The position numbers and the translations under genes are program-made. The notes beneath the pieces were generated by a model that was not told where the DNA came from, did not search any database, and saw nothing but the letters and a program-made list of their open reading frames with translations. Below are positions 8,361 through 15,790 of a stretch of 49,741 bases of DNA, in pieces (within the stretch, counting starts at the first letter, position 1; each line of letters starts with the position of its first letter). The DNA is taken from positions 42,326 to 92,066 of the forward strand of contig JAQVCB010000001.1 in NCBI GenBank assembly GCA_028689995.1. The letters run 5' to 3'. Source of the DNA: Candidatus Gastranaerophilales bacterium. GTDB lineage: Bacteria > Cyanobacteriota > Vampirovibrionia > Gastranaerophilales > UBA9579.

Positions 8361-9932
8361 ATGTCTGGAAATAAAACTATAGACAAACTTAAAATCGCTT
8401 TAGACCTGCATCAGGCAGGAAATTTTCAGCAGGCTGAATCTATTTACAGGCAAATACTAAAAGTTGAACCTCGCAATCCTGATGCCTTACATCTACTCGG
8501 AGCAATTTTCTTAAATAATAAAGATTATATCAGTGCAGTCAGTCATATTAAAAAAGCAATAAGTATTTATCCTTCTGTAAATTATTTTATTACTCTTGCG
8601 AAAGTTTATACCTGTCAGAATAATTCTATTGAAGCAATAAACTGCTATAAAACCGTGCTTTCATCAAAACCTGATTATGTAGAAGTTTATAATGTGCTTG
8701 CAAATTTACTTTATGTGTCAAATAGAATTGAAGAAGCAATAGAATGTTATCTTAACGCAATTAGGATAAAGCCTGAATATGTTGAAGCTTACTATAATCT
8801 TGGCAATATTTTATTGAATAATAATGACATTGATTCAGCAAAAGAATATTATAATCAGGCTATTAAACTAAAACCTGATTATGCAGATGCATACTATAAT
8901 TTGGGAGCAGCTTTTCAACTTGAAAATAACACACATGAAGCTATAAAATATTATGAAAAAGCTCTTCTATTAAAATCAGATTATCTGGAAGTCTATTATA
9001 ATCTAGCTACTGCTTATCTTATTGAAAAAAACTTTGAAAAAGGATGGGATGTTTATAGACAAATTCGTCATTTAAAGCAGGAAAAATATAAAATTGACAA
9101 ATCACTGATTGAAACACAATGGGTTGGTGAATCATTGGAAGGTAAAACCATTTATGTTTATCACGAACAGGGAATTGGGGATACAATTTTTTCAGCAAGA
9201 TATTTACCTGTCTTGAATTCCATGGGAGCAAAAGTAATATTCGAACCTCAGGCCGGACTTGAAGAATTATTCAGGCAAAGTGATCTAAATGCAGAAATTA
9301 TAGATAATTTATTTCCTGAAGATAATATGAATTTTGATACGCACATTTCTGCTTATTATTTACTGAGCATTCTCAATATAAATACTGACAATATTCCTTG
9401 TCAGACAGGATATCTTAAGGCGGATTTAAAAAAAGCAGAGTATTACAAGCAAAAATATTTTAATAATGACAAGTTCAAAGTAGGAATTGTGTGGCAGGGC
9501 AGTCCCGGCTTTAAAAATGACAAAAAAAGATCAGTTTCTCTTGAAAAATTACTTCCTCTGGTTAGTAACCAAAATATAAAACTATATTCACTTCAAAAGG
9601 GCATGGGTACAGAACAGTTATTTGAGCTGCAAAGCGATGAAATAATTGATCTTGGCAGCAGCTTCAATGATTTTTCGGATACGGCAGCAGCTATAGATAA
9701 TTTAGACCTTGTAATTAGCGTTGATACAGCTGTTGCTCATTTGGCTGGAGCTCTTGGTAAATCTGTCTGGATGATGATACCTTATTCTCCTGACTGGAGA
9801 TGGTTTTTAAATACAGATGAATGTTTATGGTATAAAAGTTTGAGGTTATTCAGGCAAAATGAACCCGGAAATTGGGATGAGGTTATTGAAAGAATTCAAA
9901 ATTCACTTTGTACAATTGCAAATAATGTTTAG
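8361..9932 (+). CDS. TPR protein with C-terminal GT9-like glycosyltransferase domain
   Basis: The first ~230 of 523 residues are six to seven TPR repeats (YYNLGNILLNNN type). From about 260 onward there is a glycosyltransferase fold related to the heptosyltransferase (GT-B, family 9) group: YHEQGIGDTIFSARY is the entry motif, VGIVWQGSP starts the second half, and VDTAVAHLAGALGKSVW with PDWRW matches the nucleotide-sugar binding end. Such TPR-GT fusions are common in cyanobacteria and other bacteria and their acceptors are mostly unknown. There is no signal peptide, so it acts in the cytoplasm. The next gene follows within 11 bp, suggesting an operon. Confidence 0.8.
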   Translation: MSGNKTIDKLKIALDLHQAGNFQQAESIYRQILKVEPRNPDALHLLGAIFLNNKDYISAVSHIKKAISIYPSVNYFITLAKVYTCQNNSIEAINCYKTVLSSKPDYVEVYNVLANLLYVSNRIEEAIECYLNAIRIKPEYVEAYYNLGNILLNNNDIDSAKEYYNQAIKLKPDYADAYYNLGAAFQLENNTHEAIKYYEKALLLKSDYLEVYYNLATAYLIEKNFEKGWDVYRQIRHLKQEKYKIDKSLIETQWVGESLEGKTIYVYHEQGIGDTIFSARYLPVLNSMGAKVIFEPQAGLEELFRQSDLNAEIIDNLFPEDNMNFDTHISAYYLLSILNINTDNIPCQTGYLKADLKKAEYYKQKYFNNDKFKVGIVWQGSPGFKNDKKRSVSLEKLLPLVSNQNIKLYSLQKGMGTEQLFELQSDEIIDLGSSFNDFSDTAAAIDNLDLVISVDTAVAHLAGALGKSVWMMIPYSPDWRWFLNTDECLWYKSLRLFRQNEPGNWDEVIERIQNSLCTIANNV

Positions 9933-9943
9933 TTGGAGGATCT

Positions 9944-10678
9944 ATGTACATAGATACAGTATTTACACCGCTTGAATTAGTATCAAGAGGAGATATTTCA
10001 GATAAAACAGTTGTTGTAATCGATGTTTTAAGAGCTACAACTACAATTGCTTATGCATTATCATGGTGTTCCAGAATTATCCCTGTTGAAACAATTGAAG
10101 AAGCTTTATCTCTTTTTCAAACATTTGATAAAAATGAAACTTTACTTGCAGGAGAAAGATTTTGTTTGAAACCTGAAGGTTTTGATCTTGGAAATTCCCC
10201 GGGTGATTTTACTCAGGATAAAATTTTGGGAAAAACAATCATATTCAGTACAACTAACGGTACAAGAACATTAAAACTTGCACAGAGTGCTAAGCTCGTT
10301 ACAACGGCTGCATTTGTTAATGCCAGTGCATGTGCCAGCAAAGTATTTAAGGCAAAAAACGATGTAATTATTCTATGTGCAGGAAGGTCAAACAAAGCTA
10401 CAAAGGAGGATTCAGCATGTGCAGGGCTGATTATAGAACTTCTAATTGAAAAGTGTGTTGAAGATAACGTTGATTTTGAATTGTCAGATGCTGCTGATAT
10501 TTCAGTAAAATATTTTAATTATTATAAAGATGACATTGCGGCTTTATTAGAAAGCGCAGAAGCTGGCAAAAATCTAATTGAAGTTAATCTTGAAAAAGAT
10601 ATTAAAGACTGCAGCTTGATTGATACTTTGCCAATTGCGACTGAGTATAAAGACGGATTTATTCGCTCAGTAAAGTAA
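9944..10678 (+). CDS. comB: ComB-like 2-phosphosulfolactate phosphatase family protein
   Basis: The 244-residue protein matches the ComB family, a Mg-dependent acid phosphatase that acts on 2-phosphosulfolactate in coenzyme M synthesis in archaea. Family features are VVVIDVLRATTT near the start, GERFCLKPEGFDLGNSP, TTNGTR and CAGRSNKATKEDSACAG. In bacteria without coenzyme M the true substrate is not settled. The start is sure: GGAGGA lies three bases before the ATG. It follows the TPR-glycosyltransferase gene by 11 bp. Confidence 0.8.
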   Translation: MYIDTVFTPLELVSRGDISDKTVVVIDVLRATTTIAYALSWCSRIIPVETIEEALSLFQTFDKNETLLAGERFCLKPEGFDLGNSPGDFTQDKILGKTIIFSTTNGTRTLKLAQSAKLVTTAAFVNASACASKVFKAKNDVIILCAGRSNKATKEDSACAGLIIELLIEKCVEDNVDFELSDAADISVKYFNYYKDDIAALLESAEAGKNLIEVNLEKDIKDCSLIDTLPIATEYKDGFIRSVK

Positions 10679-10711
10679 AATTTATCTTTTTAGAATTACA
10701 AAAAAGGTTTA

Positions 10712-10720
10712 TGTTATTAT
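10712..10720 (+). promoter_or_regulatory. Extended -10 promoter of proS
   Basis: TGTTATTAT fits an extended -10 and lies 39 bp before the proS ATG, within the 81-bp gap after comB. Confidence 0.5.
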
Positions 10721-10759
10721 TAAAAGTCGAAAAAGGTCACTTTATAGAGGTTTGTTCCT

Positions 10760-12490
10760 ATGAAAATGTCAACATTATTTGTTACCACTCTTAGAGAAAA
10801 TCCGGCTGATGCAGAAGTTATCAGTCATCAACTGCTTGTCAGGGCAGGATATATAAGAAAAGTCGCAAGCGGTATCTATACATACATGCCGCTTATGTGG
10901 AAAGTGCTTAAAAAAATTGAAAATATAGTCAGAGAAGAAATGGATGCTGCTGAGGCTCAGGAACTTTTGCTTCCAATTCTTCAACCTGAAGAACTCTGGC
11001 AGGAATCCGGCAGATGGGATGCTTACGGCAAAGAATTAATGAGATTAAAGGATAGGCATGAAAGAACTCTTGCTCTTGGTCCAACACATGAAGAAGTTAT
11101 AACTGCTACCGCAAGAGAAGAAATTAAATCATACAGACAGCTTCCGGTTAATCTTTATCAGATTCAAAGCAAATTCAGAGATGAAATCAGACCAAGATTT
11201 GGTCTTTTAAGAGGCAGAGAATTCATAATGAAAGATGCTTACAGCTTTGATGCTGATGAAGCAGGTCTTGATATTTCATATAAAAAGATGGCTGATGCGT
11301 ACACAAAAATCTTCCTCAGATGCGGACTTGAAACAAGAATGGTGCAAAGCGACAGTGGAGCTATAGGCGGCAAAGTCAGTCATGAATATATGGTGCTGAC
11401 AAGAACAGAAAGTGGCGAAAACGATGTTCTGTATTGTGATAGCTGCGACTATGCCGCAAATTCAAACAGAGCAGAATCAAAACTTCTTCCCGCTGCAACT
11501 GACGGTGGATTTGGCGAAGCAAAAGAAATTGATACACCTGATACCAAATCAATTGAAGATCTTTCAAAATTCCTTGATGTACCTGAATCTACAATCTGTA
11601 AAACTCTTGTTTATATTGTAGATGACAGACCTATTCTAGCTGTTATAAGAGGTGATCTGACAGTAGAAGAAATCAAGCTTAAAAATGCAGTTGGGGCTAA
11701 CGATATAAGAATAGCAAGTCAGGAAGAGGTAAAGGAGTTAACTTCAAAATTCGGATTTGATGCAGAAACAGGCTTTATTGGTCCTACTGGTATTAAAGTA
11801 CAGGTTATAGGAGACAACAGCATAACAGAGCTTAAAAACTTTGTTGTAGGTATAAATAAAACTGATAAACACCTTGTTGGAGCAAACTTTGGTAAAGAAA
11901 TTGATCTGCCAAAGATAATAACAGATATCAAACTTGCGAAACCCGGTGAAATTTGCCCTAAGTGCGATGGCAAGCTTGAAATTACCAAAGGTATTGAAGT
12001 AGGAAATATTTTCCAGCTTGGTACAAAGTATTCTAAAAAAATGAATGCTACTTTTACAGATGTTAATGGGAAGGAAATTCCTTTTGTAATGGGATGCTAT
12101 GGAATTGGTGTATCGAGGACAGCTTCAGCAGCAGTTGAAAGATATCATGACAAAGATGGCATTCAGTGGCCTATGGCTATAGCTCCTTATCATGTTGTAA
12201 TAGTTCCTGTTAATGTTCAGGATAAGCTTCAAATGGATATTGCTGATGAACTTTATCAGGCTCTTAAAAAAGACAATATCGAAGTTGTGCTTGATGACAG
12301 GGATGAAAGAGCAGGAGTCAAGTTTAAAGATGCTGATTTAATAGGTTTCCCGATAAGAATAACTGTCGGTAAAATAATTGTTGAAGGTCTTCTTGAAATA
12401 AAAATTCGCTCAACTAACGAAATGAACAAAATTCCGAAAGAAGAAGCTTTAAATTATATAAAGGAAGTTATAAAAAAAGAATTAGGGTGA
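10760..12490 (+). CDS. proS: Prolyl-tRNA synthetase, bacterial type
   Basis: A 576-residue class II synthetase that charges tRNA-Pro. Class II motif 2 is FRDEIRPRFGLLRGREF (from residue 139) and motif 3 holds GCYGIGVSR (about 445-453). The segment around 225-400 is the YbaK-like insertion domain that edits Ala-tRNA-Pro, so this is the long bacterial form rather than the eukaryote-like short one. The anticodon-binding domain ends the protein, with DDRDERAGVKFKDADLIGFP. The ATG at 10760 has AGAGG nine bases upstream; an ATG two codons later is possible. It has its own extended -10 promoter. Confidence 0.97.
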   Translation: MKMSTLFVTTLRENPADAEVISHQLLVRAGYIRKVASGIYTYMPLMWKVLKKIENIVREEMDAAEAQELLLPILQPEELWQESGRWDAYGKELMRLKDRHERTLALGPTHEEVITATAREEIKSYRQLPVNLYQIQSKFRDEIRPRFGLLRGREFIMKDAYSFDADEAGLDISYKKMADAYTKIFLRCGLETRMVQSDSGAIGGKVSHEYMVLTRTESGENDVLYCDSCDYAANSNRAESKLLPAATDGGFGEAKEIDTPDTKSIEDLSKFLDVPESTICKTLVYIVDDRPILAVIRGDLTVEEIKLKNAVGANDIRIASQEEVKELTSKFGFDAETGFIGPTGIKVQVIGDNSITELKNFVVGINKTDKHLVGANFGKEIDLPKIITDIKLAKPGEICPKCDGKLEITKGIEVGNIFQLGTKYSKKMNATFTDVNGKEIPFVMGCYGIGVSRTASAAVERYHDKDGIQWPMAIAPYHVVIVPVNVQDKLQMDIADELYQALKKDNIEVVLDDRDERAGVKFKDADLIGFPIRITVGKIIVEGLLEIKIRSTNEMNKIPKEEALNYIKEVIKKELG

Positions 12491-12553
12491 ATTACTTCTA
12501 ATTATTTCGGTCTCTCAGTATAGTTTTTATTGCAAATTAATACTCCCTTATCA

Positions 12554-12704
12554 TGACTGATGCATAGCTACCAAAATATAGTTTTTTATATCCAGTCTAC
12601 AGCCGCTATAGGCGGGCAAAGCCCGCCTATAGCGGCTTCCACTTTTACAAGGGTCGACCGCAAATAGTAGCTTTTTGATAAAAATTATAGTTATGCAGCG
12701 GTCT
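12554..12704. mobile_element. 151-bp MITE with 17-bp inverted ends
   Basis: The ends TGACTGATGCATAGCTA (12554-12570) and the complement of TAGTTATGCAGCGGTCT (12688-12704) agree at 13 of 17 positions. CTTATCA occurs directly outside both ends (12547-12553 and 12705-12711), like a 7-bp target duplication. The centre is a 17-bp perfect, GC-rich stem (12601-12617 with 12621-12637). There is no coding capacity. A related element of 153 bp lies at 22109-22261 and a short derivative at 24899-24933. Confidence 0.7.
12601..12637. repeat. 17-bp perfect hairpin inside the MITE
   Basis: The arms 12601-12617 and 12621-12637 pair perfectly around an AAA loop. No run of T follows in either direction, so it may block or pause RNA polymerase after proS but is not a classical terminator. 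Confidence 0.7.
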
Positions 12705-12794
12705 CTTATCAGGCATAGTAAAGCAAAATTTAAAGTGTTTTAATGGTGGCTGTTTTTATGAATTTAACTTTTATTTTTGCGGATGAGGTAGGAT

Positions 12795-13535
12795 ATGCTT
12801 TCAAAAATAAATTATTTAGGACGAATTAATTATGCTAGAAAAAGTCTTATAGTGGCATTATTTCTTTTTATGCCTTTTACATTAAACTATTCTGCATTAT
12901 CACAGACATTTTCTTCTGATGAACAGAACAATATAAATGTATATGATAAAACTGCACCTTCAATAGTTTCTATAGACGCAGATGTTGCTGATGGTGTTTC
13001 AAGCGGAACAGGTTGCGTCATTGATTCGCGGGGTATCATACTGACAAGCAGTCATGTTATTGAAAATGCAAAAAGTATTGAAATATCTATATCAAACGGG
13101 AAAAAATATAAGGCAAAATTAATTGCAGTAATGGGAGAAAATAACGATTTAGCTATATTAAAAATAAATTCTGAAAAGCCTTTGTCCGTTATAAAACTTG
13201 GTGATTCAACTAAAATTAAGGTGGGACAAAAAGTGCTGGCAATAGGTAATCCTTTTGGTTTCTCAAGAACTCTTACAACAGGTATTATAAGCCGAATTGA
13301 TTATAAAAGAAATAAGATTCAAACAGATGCAGCAATTAATCCAGGTTGTTCAGGAGGTCCTTTACTTAACAGTGCAGGAGAAGTTGTCGGTATTAGTCAG
13401 TCAATTTATAATCCTGATAATAATAAATCGAATATTGGAATAGGATTTGCAGTTCCTGTTAATGCAGCAAAAAGATTTATTGCTTCAGAAAAAAAAGATA
13501 TTGATATTTTAACTGTTATACCAATTTCAAAATAA
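12795..13535 (+). CDS. DegP/HtrA-like trypsin-fold serine protease without PDZ domain
   Basis: A 246-residue exported protease. The N-terminus has a basic segment and a hydrophobic stretch (about 17-35), a signal peptide or anchor. The catalytic triad is visible: H87 in TSSHVIE, D118 in ENNDLAIL and S186 in NPGCSGGPLL. The usual asparagine before SGG (NPGNSGG) is replaced by C185. The protein stops right after the protease domain, so the PDZ domains that control DegP and DegS are missing. GAGG stands six bases before the ATG. The gene stands alone between the MITE and the zinc-ribbon gene. Confidence 0.85.
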   Translation: MLSKINYLGRINYARKSLIVALFLFMPFTLNYSALSQTFSSDEQNNINVYDKTAPSIVSIDADVADGVSSGTGCVIDSRGIILTSSHVIENAKSIEISISNGKKYKAKLIAVMGENNDLAILKINSEKPLSVIKLGDSTKIKVGQKVLAIGNPFGFSRTLTTGIISRIDYKRNKIQTDAAINPGCSGGPLLNSAGEVVGISQSIYNPDNNKSNIGIGFAVPVNAAKRFIASEKKDIDILTVIPISK

Positions 13536-13619
13536 ATATGCTGTGCAGTACTGATTATTTCTTATTAACAATTTATATAACTGTTTACAAAGTAATTTTA
13601 AAATGATTTTTTTCTGTAC

Positions 13620-13647
13620 TTGAAAAATACGGTTAAAATGGTAAAAT
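13620..13647 (+). promoter_or_regulatory. Promoter of the zinc-ribbon gene
   Basis: TTGAAA at 13620-13625 is followed 16 bp later by TAAAAT at 13642-13647, with the extended TG one base before. The leader would be about 105 nt. Confidence 0.5.
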
Positions 13648-13760
13648 ATCTATTGTATTTATGTCCAGGATGTTTTCCGTTATAGTCCAATGTTAAGTAT
13701 TTCTTTCACTATCTCGGTCTCATCAATGGATCAATCAGTTAACGTATGGAGGCCGAGTTT

Positions 13761-14045
13761 ATGGCATACGAAGATCTTACTTTACAATGTGTTGATTGCG
13801 GATGTAACTTTGAATTTACTATTGGTGAACAGGAATTTTATGAATCAAAAGGACTTACAAATACTCCTAAACGTTGCCCACGTTGTCGTACAAACAGAAA
13901 ACGCATGAGCAGATCAAAACCAAGAAAAATGTATGATGTTATCTGTTCAGAGTGCGGTATAGAAACACAGGTTCCTTTTAGACCTTCTGAAGATAAACCT
14001 GTATACTGTAAGGGTTGCTTCGAAAATTCCAAAGCATCAGTATAA
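13761..14045 (+). CDS. Double zinc-ribbon protein (zf-trcl plus CxxC-x17-CxxC)
   Basis: The 94-residue protein holds two four-cysteine zinc ribbons. The first uses C10, C13, C39 and C42; the second uses C62, C65, C83 and C86 with exactly 17 residues between its pairs. A basic linker (RTNRKRMSRSKPRK) joins them, which suggests nucleic acid contact. This small-protein family is found in many bacteria and has no established function. I chose the ATG at 13761 because GGAGG lies eight bases upstream; the in-frame ATG at 13746 overlaps that ribosome-binding site. The gene has its own promoter and terminator. Confidence 0.8.
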   Translation: MAYEDLTLQCVDCGCNFEFTIGEQEFYESKGLTNTPKRCPRCRTNRKRMSRSKPRKMYDVICSECGIETQVPFRPSEDKPVYCKGCFENSKASV

Positions 14046-14118
14046 TATCGCTTAGCAAGTATAAATAAATTTGGTTGAAACTTTTATGCTCAAAAGTCCC
14101 AATAAAGATATTATTGCA

Positions 14119-14150
14119 ACAAAAACATCCTTTTTTAGGGATGTTTTTGT
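14119..14150 (+). terminator. Rho-independent terminator of the zinc-ribbon gene
   Basis: ACAAAAACATCC (14119-14130) pairs with GGATGTTTTTGT (14139-14150) around an 8-nt loop. The 3' arm is T-rich. Confidence 0.75.
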
Positions 14151-14185
14151 TTAATATTTTATTAGGAGGGAACTATCAGCACATA

Positions 14186-14335
14186 TTAACCGTCAAATGC
14201 TGAAACCACATGTGATGAGGTATTTTGAGCATAATTATCATAATTGTTGATCAGATTGATAAGATAACCAAAAGTAGCTATTACAAGCATTACTATACTT
14301 ACAATGACACTTTTAGTCAAAATTCTCTGAGCCAT
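14186..14335 (-). CDS. Small one-helix membrane peptide
   Basis: A 49-residue product, MAQRILTKSVIV..SAFDG. Residues about 9-28 form one hydrophobic helix after a short basic n-region, followed by a polar Asn/Ser-rich tail. The start is well supported: AGGAGA lies six bases before the ATG. It is 61 bp downstream of the Cys-containing peptide gene on the same strand and probably forms an operon with it. I know no family. A small exported or membrane peptide is the most that can be said. Confidence 0.55.
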   Translation of the reverse strand: MAQRILTKSVIVSIVMLVIATFGYLINLINNYDNYAQNTSSHVVSAFDG

Positions 14336-14396
14336 ACCAATTCTCCTATATTATCCAATTGTCCCAAAGTCTAAATATTTCTTTTAATAAATTTGT

Positions 14397-14627
14397 TTAA
14401 CTATTTTCGCAAGATGCGCTGTTGGTACAACCATCGTTACTGTCAAAACTACTACCACAATTTGCTGGTGCGGCTGCTACACATGCATTACCAGAAAGAG
14501 CATTAGCCACTGCTCCTGTTGTATCTGTTGAACCTTGTTTTGCAGAAGCCATTGCTCCTGTTGTATCTGTTTTGATAGGGTTACTAGCAAAAAGTCTGCT
14601 ATTGTCAGAAATACCTGTTAATGCCAT
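14397..14627 (-). CDS. Small Cys-containing peptide with internal repeat
   Basis: A 76-residue protein rich in Ala, Ser, Thr and Asn. A 42-bp tandem unit gives TDTTGAMA and TDTTGAVA: 14511-14529 and 14553-14571 are identical over 19 bp. The last 30 residues carry four cysteines (C49, C57, C67, C73; spacing 7, 9 and 5) among Asn, Ser, Gly and Asp. This layout resembles a leader plus Cys-containing core of a ribosomally made peptide, but no modification enzyme or transporter lies beside it. The ATG at 14627 has AGGAA seven bases upstream. It is followed by the one-helix membrane peptide. Confidence 0.5.
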   Translation of the reverse strand: MALTGISDNSRLFASNPIKTDTTGAMASAKQGSTDTTGAVANALSGNACVAAAPANCGSSFDSNDGCTNSASCENS

Positions 14628-14961
14628 AATTCATGTTCCTCCAAATAACTATTTCCTAAAAATAAATAATTTTTAAATAATCCTCTATTTATATAAAAAC
14701 ATTTAAAACCCCTTAAATTCATGACTTAGGGATTTTTGTAACATGTTTTAACATGAAATTAACAAACTACTAAAAAGCTAAATGATCGGCAAAATATAAA
14801 ATCATCAAATCGCTTGTAAAACTGAATTTTCATGGAATAATTTATAATATTCTATTTGAATGATTGACTATTGAATAATTATTTTTTACTATTATGCTTC
14901 ATGGTATGATAATTAAACTTAAAAAATTCTATTCAAAAAAAATATATAAAAGGAGCATATA
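14628..14961. other. AT-rich divergent intergenic region
   Basis: This 334-bp gap separates the minus-strand peptide genes from rpmH. It is very AT-rich. Apart from the rpmH promoter at 14902-14910, I see an imperfect AAACCCCTTAA..TTAGGGATTT dyad near 14706-14735 and nothing else. Confidence 0.5.
14902..14910 (+). promoter_or_regulatory. Extended -10 promoter of rpmH-rnpA
   Basis: TGGTATGAT is an extended -10 with five of six consensus bases, 51 bp before the rpmH start. Confidence 0.55.
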
Positions 14962-15114
14962 ATGAAACGTACACTTGAAGGCACAAAAAGAAAAAGACAG
15001 AATAAAAGCGGTTTTATGGCAAGAATGGCTACTCCTGGGGGCAGAAATGTCATCAACAGAAGAAGAGCTAAAGGCCGTCATAATTTAGGAATTATCCAAA
15101 AAACCAAGGCATAA
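14962..15114 (+). CDS. rpmH: 50S ribosomal protein L34
   Basis: A 50-residue basic protein, [12 protein letters not shown]..., with the L34 hallmarks [13 protein letters not shown] and RRRAKGR. It is a structural protein of the large subunit. It has a C-terminal extension, [11 protein letters not shown], beyond the usual ~45 residues. AGGAG lies seven bases before the ATG. The rnpA start follows the stop by two bases, the classic rpmH-rnpA pair; no dnaA is upstream here, so the origin-type dnaA-rpmH arrangement is not conserved. Confidence 0.97.
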   Translation: MKRTLEGTKRKRQNKSGFMARMATPGGRNVINRRRAKGRHNLGIIQKTKA

Positions 15115-15116
15115 AG

Positions 15117-15473
15117 GTGTTACCTAAAGCTGAAAGACTTAAAATAAGTAGTGAATTTACTGCAACCTATAATATTAGGAAGTCAGTGTCGAATTCACTG
15201 CTTATTTGTTATGTCGGCAGGGAAAAAACTATACCTGATTTTCCCACCAGAGTCGGATTTGTCGTAAGCAAAAAAATAAGCAAAAAAGCTTCTGACAGAA
15301 ATCTCATTAAAAGACGGATGAGAGAAGTTTATCGTAATATGATCAAATCAGGGGCATCTTTCAAGTGGCGGACTTTAATTTTTTTAGCAAGGCAGGACAG
15401 TCTTAATGCAGATTACAAGGAAATTCAAAGAGCAATGGAAGATTGTCTCAAAAAAGCTGGAAGAAAGTTTTAG
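15117..15473 (+). CDS. rnpA: Ribonuclease P protein component
   Basis: The 118-residue protein subunit of RNase P, which matures the 5' ends of tRNAs together with the catalytic RNA. The signature RNLIKRRMREVYR (RNxxKRxxR) is at about residues 60-72, after the VGFVVSKKISKKASD strand and loop. It starts with GTG two bases after the rpmH stop, with AAGG inside the rpmH end as ribosome-binding site, so the two are coupled. yidD and yidC, often next, are absent; gyrA follows after 317 bp. Confidence 0.95.
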   Translation: MLPKAERLKISSEFTATYNIRKSVSNSLLICYVGREKTIPDFPTRVGFVVSKKISKKASDRNLIKRRMREVYRNMIKSGASFKWRTLIFLARQDSLNADYKEIQRAMEDCLKKAGRKF

Positions 15474-15483
15474 AAGCTGTCTT

Positions 15484-15529
15484 GTTAAAGTTGAATCGCC
15501 TTGCCAAGCAAGCCGCTTGCAACTTTAAC
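15484..15529. repeat. Palindromic element related to the stop-codon repeat family
   Basis: GTTAAAGTTG (15484-15493) pairs with CAACTTTAAC (15520-15529), with an inner GCAAG/CTTGC stem. The core at 15497-15515 is identical over 19 bp to part of the element at 45123-45194. It starts 10 bp after the rnpA stop and may end its transcript, although no T-run follows. The rest of the 317-bp gap up to gyrA holds the gyrA promoter. Confidence 0.6.
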
Positions 15530-15689
15530 CGCAGTCCAAAAATCGAGCCTGTATTTATATCATAATTTGATTTTTACATTTTTAACCAGATGGCTTCTTA
15601 AAGGTTGTTGGTTAAAAAAATTGAATTTTTCCGTATCTTATTTAAGTCTTTAAATATAATAAACCTGATAGTACAAATAGGCTCTCGAT

Positions 15690-15718
15690 TTGGAAAAAAG
15701 AGTCGTTTGTGCTACGAT
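15690..15718 (+). promoter_or_regulatory. Promoter of gyrA
   Basis: TTGGAA (15690-15695), a 17-bp spacer and TACGAT (15713-15718), with an extended TG at 15710-15711. The predicted leader is about 65 nt. Confidence 0.55.
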
Positions 15719-15790
15719 ATTTAATGAGAAGTATTATTAAATCAATAAATTACTTATCTATCATGATAGTAATATCGAGAGGAATAGAAA

